Source of the DNA: Rhododendron vialii
Taxonomy: Eukaryota; Streptophyta; Magnoliopsida; Ericales; Ericaceae
Length of the DNA: 64,000 nt
Assembly: GCF_030253575.1 (NCBI RefSeq)
Contig: NC_080568.1
Location: forward strand, 26,675,001-26,739,000
Direction: 5' to 3'
The translations under genes and the position numbers were made by a program. The notes beneath the pieces were generated by a model. The model ran no database searches. It was not told the origin of the DNA and saw only the letters and a list, made by a program, of their open reading frames with translations. How positions within the stretch are numbered: position 1 is the stretch's first letter; each line of letters starts with the position of its first letter. Of the stretch, positions 45,963 to 57,300 are shown piece after piece.

Positions 45963-48797
45963 ATGGAAAGAAAAGTACTTTCCAAAACAATGACGCTGGC
46001 AGATGTGAGTTCAACCGGCCGGGAAGCCTGTCCCGCGATTGGTTTCAGTCCCACGAAGCCATGTCACGAACGTGGCGATCACAAGGCTGACAAGGAGTTA
46101 GCCGACGAATATAAAGACGAAATAGATTCCTGGTTGTCGCTTGACCCCGATAGCGACGGTGATCAGCAGAATAGTAATGGGTACTCTTGTGGGGAGGTTG
46201 ATTGTTGTTTAGACCATAAAGGGTATAATTCAGGTTTCGAAAATGATCAGTGCCAAGTTTGCTACAATCCCCAGCAGTGTCAGTACGGCATTTACCAGGG
46301 GAATATTACTACAAGTGAAAGGCTTGTGACCTTCCCATTAGTGGGAGCCTCGGAACAACAACCAGAACAACAATACTGGAAGGACTTTAACTTGGGAATG
46401 GAATACGAGATGGCGAAAGCTCGGTTCGTTCACAACCCTTTGGGGAGTCAGAGTGTAAGATCATGACTTTCATTTCCTTTCCCTTAATTTTATGGTTAGG
46501 CACTATCGATCCTATACTCTTTTGAGCTGCACTTTATGGAATTCTTAGATTGTTCTTGACTCTCAAACATCTGTTTTCTAAACTGGAAGCCTAGACTAGC
46601 TTACCAGAATCAGTTTCTAAAACCATCCACTAAGAATGTTATCTGAAAGTTTTTAGTGAAACTGCTTCCAAAAACAGAAACTAAGGGAGCGTTTGGTAAT
46701 CTTTTTGTTTTTAGTTTTTTGTTTTAGTTATTACTTTTTTGAAAATTAATGAAGGAAACTTATTTGGTGACAAGTTTTTTACTTTTTTGTTTTTCATAAA
46801 CTATGGAAACTACGAAAATGTGTTTTTTTTATTAGAAATTACCAAACATGTTTCTTATTTTTGTTTTTATGAAAATATAAATTTGTTTCTACTTCTAGTT
46901 TCTTAAAAACAAAAAACTGAAAAGGCTACCAAACGCACCCAACATGGCTCTTCTTCTATCCTTCTGCTAAAAGGTAGCTTTAATCTTCCTACCGGTATAT
47001 CTTTAGCTCCTTATAGGCCCTACAAAATGCACAATTTGGATTTATCTAAAAAAATGCGCAAAGAGGGCTCACAGTGGTGCTGGCGAAACCCCCCTTGTCC
47101 GGCCCATCCAGACAGAATTTAATGTCTTATATCTTGTGAACTGGGTCCCGAAAGGCGCTTTGTTTTCTTTCTTCTAGCTTTTCATTCTTTCCTGGCATAA
47201 AGTAGGATCACTTTCATCGTTTTATATGAGTTTTTTTTTTAATTTTTTTTTATGTTTTTATACTTTTCTGATTCCTTTTATCGAAACGAAAATATGATGT
47301 AAAATTTATTAATTGAAAAGAATAAAAAAGACCATGCAAAAAAAAGTCCCTAAAAAGTTTGTCCAAACTCACCCCAAGAATTCTATATCGAAGGCTTGGC
47401 ATGGTGGGAAAATTTTTAGTGCTGGGTGGGTACCACGTGGTACCTGCTCGGTGCATCCGAGCCGTCCATGGTGTTTTTGGATGGCTCGAATTTGAAGAGC
47501 GAAAAAGGATAGAGAAAGTGTTGGGGTGAGAAGAGAGAGGATTTCAATTCGGTCCAAAAGTGTATTGGACGGCCCGGATGTGCCAAGCGGATACCGGGTA
47601 GGTATACTTTTGAACAGCCCGAATGTGCTGAGCGGATACCACGTGGAATTTACCCACTCGGCACCGAAAAATTTCTCGGCCTGGTGGGTTAAAAAGCCTG
47701 GGGATCTGCACGGATTCCCGTCCATAATTCAATAGATCGTCCATTTGCAGCATCACTTGATTCCGGGGAGATTCAAAATATTTGCGGAAGATTCTTCTAT
47801 GCACGACCAGACCAAGATTTTAAATAGCAGTATCAATATGTAGTTAGCGAAAACGGTAACGATGCGTAATGTGATCCGGGTGTAGCAGTCTTGAATTTTC
47901 AAAGATCATTTTCTCTCAATGAAATAATTTCTGGAGTGCCTAAATCGGTCATAGATCGGTCGAGTAGCTTCCACATTGACCTTAAACCAGTACGTGAATA
48001 GGACAAGAACCCATATATAGCAGGAATAGGCCGATACACACAGGTCGTCTTTTAATCTTACCAGTACACCGGGGTTTAAGAATATCGAAAGACCAAAAAG
48101 ATGCATGCATAGCAAACGATATGCTACGTAATGGCTAGCAATGTAAAAGAACCGTGAAATCAAATGGACCATCCAAACTAAACCAAACCAATCAATATTG
48201 GTCGTTTTTTTCGATTAGCTTCGGTCTATTCAGTTTTGAAATTGTAAAAAGATAATTTCCGGTTCGGTTTCGGTTTAACAATTTGTACAGCAAAACCGAA
48301 CCGACCGATTTACTTAGTTACTTTATGGAATATTGTACATACTTGTACTTTACTCTCTCTCATTATCTCATCTTCCCTTTGCATTACTCCTACAACAGAA
48401 TTTCTTTAAATTGCAATTGGACTCATTAAAGTTTCTTTTCAGACCATATAAAATTACAGAATTTGCTTTAAATTATTTATCAACTTTAAGGTCCAAACCG
48501 ATCACACCGATCTGAACCAAACCGGTTCATGCAAAATGGTTTGGTTTGGTTTGGTTCGATATAAGTATTAGAATTGTCGGTGGGTTCTTGGTTGATGAAA
48601 ATACAAAACTGATACATGCGGTTCAGTGCGAAAATTGTCTTCAAAAACTGACCTTACCGAACCGCTCACACCCCTAGTAATGGCCTCTATTTAAATCCTT
48701 GCATGACATGAAACTTCAAGGTTGACAGTTAGATTAACAGTGCTTCCACATAGAATTCTTCTGCTGCTGTTGTTCTAAATCCACTAACTATTCCAGA

Positions 48798-48850
<53 letters not shown>

Positions 48851-49216
48851 TCTTAGGTGTCTGTACCGTTTTTGGATGCTGGCATCATACCAGAGGCAAC
48901 AATGCGCAACATATCAGACTCATACGGTAGAAATCCACAAGGGCAGTTTGGCACACAGTATTCAAGCACAGCGCTTCCAGTGCCACCCAAGTTCACTCAT
49001 ATCATGAATAGGGAAGCAAAAGTTCAAAGATACAGAGAGAAAAGGAAGACAAGGAAGTTTGAGAAGACAATACGGTATGCCTCAAGGCAGGCCTACGCAG
49101 AGACTCGTCCCAGAGTCAGGGGAAAGTTTGCAAGGGAAGCTGAGAAGGAGGAGAGTGAACGAGATCAGATGTTCTCAATGGATACGCATCCCCATGGAAT
49201 TGGTCCCCCATTCTAA
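45963..49216 (+). CDS. CONSTANS-like CCT-domain protein lacking B-boxes
   Basis: Two exons, 45963-46454 and 48857-49216, give 283 residues. The donor is AGT|GTAAGA, the acceptor CTTAG|GTG, and the phase is 0. The CCT domain (about residues 216-258) contains REAKVQRYREKRKTRKFEKT and IRYASRQAYAETRPRVRG, nearly identical to group I CO-like proteins. The preceding VSVPFLDAGIIPE, the NLGMEYEMAK segment and the end HGIGPPF match CO-like middle and C-terminal motifs (usual ends are close to GIVPSF). The exon 2 boundary is also that of CO-like genes. Exon 1 encodes no B-box Cys/His pattern, and the TATA-like element and leader directly precede the ATG, so I see no room for a B-box exon. CCT domains bind DNA with NF-YB/NF-YC; family members control flowering and light responses. 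The reading frame open further 5' begins at a TTG, not an ATG, so 45963 is chosen. Confidence 0.9.
47410..47675. repeat. MITE in the CCT gene intron, same family as 10.06 kb
   Basis: The ends AATTTTTAGTGCTGGGTGGG and, inward from the right, AATTTTTCGGTGCCGAGTGG resemble the element at 10061-10255. Shared interior motifs include GCATCC(A/G)AGC(C/T)GTC and CTCACCCCAACA (here in reverse). This copy has an extra internal repeat of GAATGTGC(C/T)GAGCGGATACC near 47570-47640. Confidence 0.7.
48136..48676. mobile_element. hAT element in the CCT gene intron
   Basis: A perfect 8-bp direct repeat GTAATGGC (48128-48135, 48677-48684) flanks ends TAGCAATGTAAAAGAACC and, inward from the right, TAGGGGTGTGAGCGGTTCGG. 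The interior is rich in AACCGAACCGACC motifs. It is 541 bp long and non-coding. Confidence 0.85.
48802..48846. repeat. (CT)n microsatellite next to the CCT exon-2 acceptor
   Basis: A 45-bp CT run ends 10 bases before the exon-2 acceptor (CCATATCTTAG). It therefore occupies the polypyrimidine-tract position of the intron. Confidence 0.95.
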
Positions 49217-49226
49217 ATACCCGTAA

Positions 49227-49582
49227 GAGCAAGTCCACCCGTAGGCTATTCGGGTTATCAAAGTCAAACTTGACAAAGTATATGGCAGGGTGGTGCTCCA
49301 CCCAGAAGCCGATGTTTTATTCTGATCAAACCCATAAGCCAAAGTTGATGCTGAAAAAATGACAAATTCATCTTTGGTACGTGCCAAATATGTGAAATTA
49401 TCTAGGTGAGTAGACCTTCATCAAAAAATAAAACGGGTTTAATTCAATAGTCCAAATTTGAGATTGTGGTAAAATGATACCAAATTGGTACAGTAACATT
49501 GCTATTTGTTGACTTTTGACACAAGCAAGCCATAAAATGACTTGATCAAATCTATTTTTGGCACTAACGGATGGACTTGCTC
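49227..49582. repeat. MITE directly after the CCT stop codon
   Basis: The ends GAGCAAGTCCACCCGTAGG and, inward from the right, GAGCAAGTCCATCCGTTAG form terminal inverted repeats. Flanks are TAA (49224-49226) and TTA (49583-49585), near the three-base target of Harbinger/Tourist elements. It starts 10 bp after the CCT stop codon, so it probably forms part of the 3' UTR. Confidence 0.75.
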
Positions 49583-49585
49583 TTA

Positions 49586-50878
49586 GAGAAGGAGATATAT
49601 GGGAAGGGATAAAAATAAGTAGGCAAGGGTACTGTTGTAGTTTACCTTACCTTTTTTTCCCCTACAAAATGGATATGTGGATATACTAGTGCTCATATTC
49701 GTCAGGGAACATTATGCAGCTTATGCTCAGCATCACATAGTTATCTGCAAAGGACCCGCCGCTCCTATGTCTGGATCAAATCTAGATTCCCACGCACTAA
49801 AGAGTATGTTTAATCCCACACCAAACGGCTATGGATACATGAATCAAAGTGAACGAAAAATGTGAAGTAATCACCTATCGAAACAACTTGTTGATACTGT
49901 TGTAGTTTCGTAAGCAATTGCAGTGATGAGAATAACTTCTGCTCCTCGCATTCTTTCAACCTCATTACTCTAAGTTACTGCTGGTGGGCGGTGGCGGAGC
50001 CATGATTTGAACGTGGAGCCTGGAGGTGGCACCTAAAAAGATTAATATACTTCCTCCGTCTTAAAAAGAATGTCCGATTGGCAAACCAAAAATGTATATT
50101 CTGAAAGGTTTTTTCCACGTAAACCAAAAAGTTGTGGGTTTTCTAAAAGCTTAGGAACAAATCGTCTCATCATTTCTTAAGGTCCTCCTAAAAAGAGTGG
50201 ATAACTTCAAGATATGCCCAAATGGGACACACTAGGTTAGAACAACCGACGCAAATAACAAAAGCCAATACTTGCTAATCAAGCCAAAATTAAAGCAATT
50301 TTAAAAATACCAGAAATGAAAGACTCAAATTCGGAAACTAGAATCGGAAACATAGTTATTGGTAAAAACCTTGCAAAAAACAGTATAGCAGCCTAATTAT
50401 TTTTTCAAACTGGAAAGATCAAAGATTCGAAGGCCCGAAAGATGGTGAACGTCAGAAAAAGGCCCTTGGTTATGCAAAGCAGTTAGTCTAGGCCTCATGA
50501 GTCAATCTGCCAACGTCGAGCCACAACTCGATTAATACTTCGCAACTTGATCAAGACTTTTTTGATAACTCAAGTCTCAGGTGTCTGGGCCGATCCAAGT
50601 ACCGGCAAACAATTAAGTCTGCACCAACAACCCTATCTCACCATTTCTTGAGGTCCTTGTAATAATGCTACTGTATACGAAGGGAAGACAAAAGTAGAGA
50701 GGGGAAAGAGGGCTTGTATGAATTGTAGATTGGAGTATAGGGAATGCCAAATAAGATGAGTGGTGGGTAGAGTAGTTAAGCAATAGAAAAGAAGTGATTG
50801 GCTAGGGTTTGGAGGTAATTTGGATTCCCCAATCCTAATAGGAGTATTTGGTTTGTTGTGCTTTTCATCTTTTTTGTT
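49586..50878. other. Spacer with transposon-end fragments
   Basis: A Tip100-like end fragment (GGTGGCGGAGCCATGATTTG, near 49990) is followed by a Stowaway-like end (TACTTCCTCCGTCTTAAAA, near 50049). No gene is supported. Confidence 0.5.
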
Positions 50879-51125
50879 GTGCCACCTGGTCATTTATTTT
50901 ACTCCCTTTACTCTTTAGGAATCCAATTCTGCAACGCCATTGGTTGCTTTCCACGGCTTCCCCACTTCCTATAAACATCAAAGACAAAGATGTGCATATC
51001 AACTAAAGTGCCATCTGGTCTCTTTTACTCCTTTTAGGTATCCAATTCTGTAACGCCATTGGTTGCTTTCCGCGGCTTCCCCACTTCCTATAAACATCAA
51101 AGACAAAGATGTGCATATCAACTAA
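50879..51125. repeat. Tandem duplication of ~120 bp
   Basis: Units 50879-51007 and 51008-51125 share GTGCCA(C/T)CTGGT, AACGCCATTGGTTGC, TTCCCCACTTCCTATAAACA and AAAGATGTGCATATCAACTA. A weaker third copy of CATTGCATCC...ATCCAATTCTGCAATG follows near 51240. Confidence 0.9.
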
Positions 51126-51160
51126 GTGCGCGCGTGTGCGTGTGCACGCGCGCACACACA
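51126..51160. repeat. Alternating purine-pyrimidine tract
   Basis: A GTGCGCGCGTGTGCGTG... run followed by a CACGCGCGCACAC run is nearly self-complementary. Such sequence favours Z-DNA or a cruciform. Confidence 0.85.
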
Positions 51161-53480
51161 GGAAGTTTAGGCTCAGTCATCAAAATAGTATATAATTGTC
51201 TGCACTTTTCTCTTTTTCTGGTGTCCTACCGCTACCTGGTCATTGCATCCACTAATTTCAAGTATCCAATTCTGCAATGACATCAGTTATTCTCCACCTA
51301 TGTTACATGGATATTGCGAAATGTATAAAATAAACCGTGTCAGACACTAGACACTTGAATAAGGGTATGGATCTGTGTCCGACACATTTAGTTGGACATA
51401 CACTTACGAAGCAAATTTCACAATTCCAGTTTATCAGGAACTACACTTAGGAAGCAAATTTCTCAAAAGCTATTCATGCGCCCTCCCTGAAGTACAACCC
51501 ATTCTGCATGGGGAGATACAAACATATATACTCTGGAATTAGAATGCAAAGTAAGATAGATGAATGCAAATGGAACTAATCCCAATAAAAAGACTTGAAC
51601 CTAAGATCTATCAAAAACTAAAGCTCAGAGCCTCACATAACGAGTTAAATCAATACTTATGCCAAAAAAGCTAGTTAAGCTGTAAGGAAATGCGTTTAGC
51701 GATATACATTAAGCTATCCAAAAGCTTTCATCCGTAGTACTTTAGTTCAACATATGGCTAAAATTTATGGAAACCTCCCATGTACCTTTATGTCAGTGGT
51801 GTGCTTTCAGAAAGACAATTGCACTTTTCACTTTTCCACCGGGAAAAATGAGCACAAAGTTGAACCCAAGCTCAACCACATGAAGGAGTGAAGTACAACA
51901 TGATGAATCTAAAGTTTTGTGGTACCTTCTTATCTAACATGAAAAGTATTCGAGCTCCATTGGATCTTGTGGCTTTGGCTATTTGTGGCAGATTCTTTGG
52001 CCCTATCTTGCACTTTCCACCTAGGGAGGGTATCCATTTGAGAACTGTGATTGGTTACTCTCAGTTGCTTTCCTCCATTTGCTGATGTGTTCAACCTCAC
52101 ATTCTTGTTTCAATCGGCCACTATAACCACTCATGCCACCAAGATAGCAACATAATATACCTGTTGTGGGATGTGAAATTATGGTTTTGATAATTAAGAC
52201 CATGGAGCCAGCTAATTAAGACAAAAATGACAAAGCAACTAAATGCACAAGACACATGGCGTCTTATAGTAAATGACTGATCTAAACAGTTCGGCAGCTA
52301 GAGTGTCCGAATACATGGGTTCTGGGCACATAGCGCGCCCATGTAGGACTACGCTTGGCATAAGGGATGTTTGAAGAAAATGAGCGATCGGCACAAAGTG
52401 TGACCGACGATGGGTAAAACGATAGAGCCCTTGGTGGAGAAGGAACTTGACTTTTGGGCAAGAAAGCAGAGTATAAGTGATACTATATCTGATTTATCGC
52501 AGACCAAAACTTGAGACCGAAACAGCGAAACTTGAGTATAAAAAAATTACACAAAAAGATCTCCAAAAGATAGTAATGATGACCCATAACCATGGTCGCC
52601 CTTTTCTTAGTTTTTTTTAGCTCGGCTGGGTCTTGCTCAATTGAAGCTCATTGCTCGGATCGCTAACTTAGACATCAGAGGGCATTTCGGCCAACCCCCA
52701 GCTACGGGCTTGCATTTGAATGGTTTTTACTTTCGCAGCAAAAAAGCTTGACTTGGAAAGGAAGGTTGACCAGTTACTAAAGTGTAGTCTCATCAATAAT
52801 CTCGCATTTAGGAGAGGCATAAAATCCATTCCCCTACCCTCACTCATATTAAAAAATAATGATAACTCTTAATGGCATGATCATCACCAAGAGTTCCTGA
52901 CCACACGATCTACTGTTATTGATGCCATAGATTCACAATATCCAAGTGGCACAAGAAGCCAAGGGGTTTCTTGCTCTTGTAGGACATAGTAGGAAGGCTA
53001 GAGAAGCCTTAAGGCCGTGTTTTGAGTTATGTTAGCTAGAACGGGGATTGTATCGGTAAGAGAAAATGGAACAAAAGTGTGGTGAGTTATGAACCACTGA
53101 AACACCTAGGTATTTCCAAAACACATCGGGGGCATGCAAAACACTGGGAACACACCAAGATACACATGGGTCACCACATGGCGTGTTCGTTAAATTTTAA
53201 CATTTTGTTTTATAGAAGCTTTACATAAACAAAAAGTTTGTCCAATTCTCTTTTTTAAAAGTTTGTTCGTACCACAACTTGTGCAATGTAATGACTCTAA
53301 ACCGAACAAATTAAGAATACAAATGGAGTAAGGACATAGAAACTTCCATAAACCCGAAACTTAGAAGCAGAAAAGTAAGAACAACAAAACTAGTTAAGAA
53401 TGCAAATTATAGGGGCTTGAACAGAGTCTTTGGCCTTGTTTCATGTGTGTTATAGTTTGAACGGGGGTGGTGTCACATTA
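51161..53480. other. Gene-poor spacer
   Basis: Mostly AT-rich with no recognised gene. A 60-codon minus-strand ORF (52203-52021) contains GGMSGYSGRLKQEC and might be a gene relic, but I do not recognise it. Confidence 0.4.
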
Positions 53481-53699
53481 TCCCAACTAACATAAATCTT
53501 TGTTGCCAAAAAATAACTTTTGTAAACAGATTTAGTCGGTGATGGGAAGTGATATTTGGCAACCAACATTTCAATAAATATGCTTGATTATAATAAAACG
53601 GTAGCAGGTCCTTATCGTGAATAAGTTCTACGTACCGAAATTTACCTGCCGTGACATCCTCATCTGTTAAAGAACCTTTCTTACAGTCATAACTCAAAC

Positions 53700-55560
53700 A
53701 ACCTTTGACTACCAAAAGAAAGACCCCTTGTTTCCAGAATGCAATTGAAGGCTCTTGATAGTCATGCGACTTAACCAAACTATGTGCTGCTTTTACAACT
53801 TGCTTAGGAACTTTCAAAAGTGCAATAATCGGAAATCAAGAGCTAAACCTATAACATCTAACAAAGTAGGCTTAACAGAAGCATCCAGACACTGACACCC
53901 TGCCAGGCCATGCACCATATTAAACAATCCATGAGAATTTCCCCCCATCCTTTCAGCCCATTGCAAAGCCCTTAAGATCGTCATTGCTTCGACCATAGTA
54001 GCTAAAGAAGCAAAGCCAACAGAGACACCTTTATCCCGAATGAAGCCATTTTGAGAGAGTGCCCGCCAAGCAGCTGCCCCTATCCAAGTATTTGCACACC
54101 AAGCCCCATCCACAGCAATCCTAGGAGTTACAGCACTCACTCCTCCCCCTATATTTGAGAACACAGCTCGGTTACACTTCGCAAAAACATGGAAAGCCCT
54201 TAGGAATCCTGCTGAGCCTCCTTTAGCAGCCCCAAAGCTGACGATTCTCCTGCAAACTCTCTTGGAGGGAACGATGAATCCCTTGAAATGAAAGTCTATT
54301 CCGCTTTTGCACCAAATAACCCACAAAATGCCCGTAGCCTCCCAAATAGTTCAAATATCCAAATCTTCTTTAATACAGTAAGAAAACCAATCAGAAAAAG
54401 ACATAGGACTCCAAATCGAGAAATCCAACCCAGATTTGAGTCTCTCCACAGTCTCAGAGCCACCTTGCAATAAAAAAACATATACTCTATAGTTTCTGAA
54501 GCAGTCCTGCACTCCGGGCAGCTAGAATCAACTTGTAAACTCCTTCGAACAATAATATCTTTGACAGGCAAAATATGGTGAAGCACCTTCCATAAAAAAC
54601 AGAGCAAACTTTGACAGGAGATTAAGCCCCCAAACTTTCTTTGATAGACCAAAACCATCCCCACCTGAAATGACAACCCACAAGCCATGACAGCTAAAAA
54701 GTGTGTCGATTTAACCTAGAAATCCCCATCATTAGAAACAGTCCAATACATAACATTATCAAACTGCACCCTTGCCACATGAATAGCTAAAATTTGAGAA
54801 ACCACCTCCGGCGGAAACAGAACCACAATCAAATGTTTGTGCCACCTCAACTACTCCCAACAATAAGCTCTCTCACCTGGAAGTCGTTAATCCCACTTGG
54901 AGCCACAATCAAATAAGGATTAGATGAACAAGGAATCCACTTATGCCCAAAAACAATAATCTTGCAGCCATCTCTTACCCTCCATCCAACACCCCTAAGA
55001 AGCAGATCATGACCCCAAAGGATACTCTTCCAGTCCCAAGAGCAACCAGAGGAAGCTCCGAACTACATAAATTCCTACCTCCAACAATATCCACCAAATA
55101 AAGCTTTCACGATTAAAGCCTCTGGGTTACCAGTTACCACTTATTAAGCAACCTCCAATCTTGTTTGGCCAGCAAAGCCCGGTTAAAACAACTCATCTCT
55201 TAGCCCAAGACCACCTAATCCCTTGGCTTACACAAATCCTTCCATTTCTTCCAGCAAACACCGTTGCCTTCACTCTTACCCCATAAGAACCTTACGAAAA
55301 TACTTTGAACCTCTCGCACAAAATACTTCGGAACCCCAAAGACTGAGAACAATAAGTGGGAATGGCTGAAAGAGATTGACTAAAATCAAATCTCCCTAGA
55401 AACGATAAAAAAGATAACTTCCAACTAGCCAAACGGCTTCTAAGTCGATCAAGAATACGATGGAATAAAACACCTTTCCAACATGAGAAATCCAAAGTGG
55501 AACCAAGATCTACCCTAGGCTTGGACACAATTCTAATCCCGAAAACCCAATAGAGCTTTA
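53700..55560 (-). mobile_element. Degenerate L1-type LINE (RT thumb to RNase H)
   Basis: On the minus strand, from high to low coordinates, come RT-thumb-like DRLRSRLASWKLSFLSFLGR (55528-55292), the zinc-finger-like LWKVLHHILPVKDIIVRRSL and CPECRTASETIEYMFFYC (54688-54296), and an RNase H region with VDGAWCANT and ILRALQWAERMG (54326-53814). A terminal VKAAHSLVKS block (53817-53473) follows. Stops and frameshifts separate the parts. It is 5' truncated and inactive. Confidence 0.85.
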
Positions 55561-56673
55561 TGATCCTCCCTCATGCTCTCACAAACATCTCCGATTCACC
55601 GCACATTGACTCTTTTCCTGACAGTGGACTGATAGCTCATTTTCATAATGCTTTGCGTAAAGAAAGACCAATGAAATAATACCCTTTTCCTGGACTCATT
55701 CATTTCACAGCTCCTTGCTCTCATCAGGCAACATCCAACTGAGAAATCACAAAAATCCATTATAACTAGCAAAAAACTGACATAGCACACAAGAAAATGA
55801 AACAAAACAAAATATATGCATAGCACTTTCAGGATTAGCAAGCATGAAAAATGTGACATCAAAGGATTCAGTTACTTCTTTGGGAGATAATTTATACCTG
55901 GATACAATCAATCAACGATTTCTGCAACAATTACCTCATAAATGCATTGAAAACAATCACAGAATAAGGGTTCGACAGGAGGGAAAACCTAAGTATAAGG
56001 ATTATTGGGAAGGGGTTGAGGAAGATTCCAGCGCTATTGATCCGGTTATACATTGCTCACACAATGGGCACATGAAACAACTGATCAGCAATCTTTAGAA
56101 AATACTCTAGTTTTCTCCGATTAACCATCTTTAAACTAAATATATTGACAGTTGGGGGAATAGTAAAAGGATAAGCAGGAGTTGACATTGGATTATGCAA
56201 CAAAGACTCTAACCAAATACATCATCCTACAAAGACCAGATAAGGGGACCACAGTTGCACTCGTACAAACATGTGAATCAGTAATAAACCTCTAGCATAC
56301 TTATTGATTATAGCACAAGGAAATGTAGTTGCCCATCGTTTATCTAGAACACCAGGGGACTTGTCTTTCAATTTCTCCGGAAAAATAAAAAAGAATAGGG
56401 TTTTCTTTGGTGGCAGCGGATAATTCTATTTTAACTAATATTCTTAATTAGTGCTTTGCAATAAGTAAATATCATTCCAAAGCATATTCATAGTATAATT
56501 ACTGCTGAAGAAAGTGCACATCATTTCAACCGTACAAAGCTTAAACCGGGTCAGATAATTCTAAAGTATAATTATCAAAGTACAGCAACTTTGGACTTTG
56601 CCATTAAAATTGAAGTCAGTAACATTATATTGGCTCAAATGAAGTAAAGAAACATGATCATAGTCAATCTTAA
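55561..56673. other. Spacer between the LINE and a SINE
   Basis: Two ORFs of ~85 codons (55862-55596 minus, 55844-56098 plus) overlap slightly and show no family motif. No downstream exons of the reductase fragment were found here. Confidence 0.4.
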
Positions 56674-56900
56674 GGGGTTGGCCAGGTGGTTAAGGCCTGA
56701 GACTTAAGTTTGCTCCCTCCTAAGGTCATGGGTTCGAAACCTCTCAGGTGACATAAACTCCTACAAAGCCAGTCCATACGGAGCATTTGCTCTGGGCTTA
56801 AGTGGGGCCCCCCGCTAGTGGGTAGCAGATTCATGGTCCCCAGGATTAGTCGAGGTGCAGTCGAGGTGCGCGTAGGGGGTCCGGACACCTGGTTATCATA
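56674..56900 (+). mobile_element. tRNA-derived SINE
   Basis: An A-box-like TGGCCAGGTGGTTAAGG and a perfect B box GGTTCGAAACC (56731-56741) have tRNA spacing. They are followed by a SINE body with GGGGCCCCCCGCTAGTGGG, TCATGGTCCCCAGGATTAG and GGTCCGGACACCTGG. It inserts directly beside the reductase fragment. Confidence 0.78.
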
Positions 56901-56914
56901 AAATCTGATCCTAC

Positions 56915-57300
56915 CCAGCTTCTATAAGATTTTGAGCCATTGGTGAACCCGTAATTCCAAGACCCAAAAAGCCAATACGGGCCGGCATGTCATCTGCTGC
57001 AATGACAAACCACATGCTGAATCTAAGGAATAACACATGCGCATGCAATCTGAATACCCAATGAAAAGTTATAATTGAATTGCTCAAAATGTGCTTTTGG
57101 AATGCCAACAAAACGAGAACCCACTTGGGAAATTCACCTAATCTATAAATCCTGAAACGCGCAAAATCGGAAAACAAAGAAAAAAAAGTGAGATTACCCA
57201 TGGGTTTTGAAGAAGCACATTGCCATGGAGTTTCCCTTCGCCGCGGAGTGTAGAGTGTGATGTTTTTTTATTCGGAAAGTTCGACAAAAGAGAGGCTTTT
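56915..57300 (-). pseudogene. Fragment of a GLYR2-type glyoxylate/succinic semialdehyde reductase gene
   Basis: The exon-like 56996-56915 encodes MPARIGFLGLGITGSPMA followed by QNLIEAG. This is the Rossmann GxGxxG start of plant GLYR reductases, which usually read GIMGSPMAQNL and continue with a CDVTVWNRT exon. AG precedes it and a GT donor (GG|GTAGG) follows. An upstream exon ending CCCATGG (57198) joins in phase and reads CASSKPM before ADDMPAR, but that frame has a stop upstream and no suitable start. None of the later exons is present between here and 52 kb; a SINE and a dead LINE follow instead. I read it as a truncated duplicate. GLYR enzymes detoxify glyoxylate in cytosol and organelles. 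Confidence 0.6.

Noticed and set aside
52021..52203. 60-codon minus-strand ORF with GGMSGYSGRLKQEC
   Set aside because: Composition is protein-like, but there is no known family, no start context and no neighbouring exons.
55596..56098. Two ~85-codon ORFs between the LINE and SINE
   Set aside because: One is hydrophobic and one charged, neither with recognisable motifs. They overlap slightly on opposite strands.
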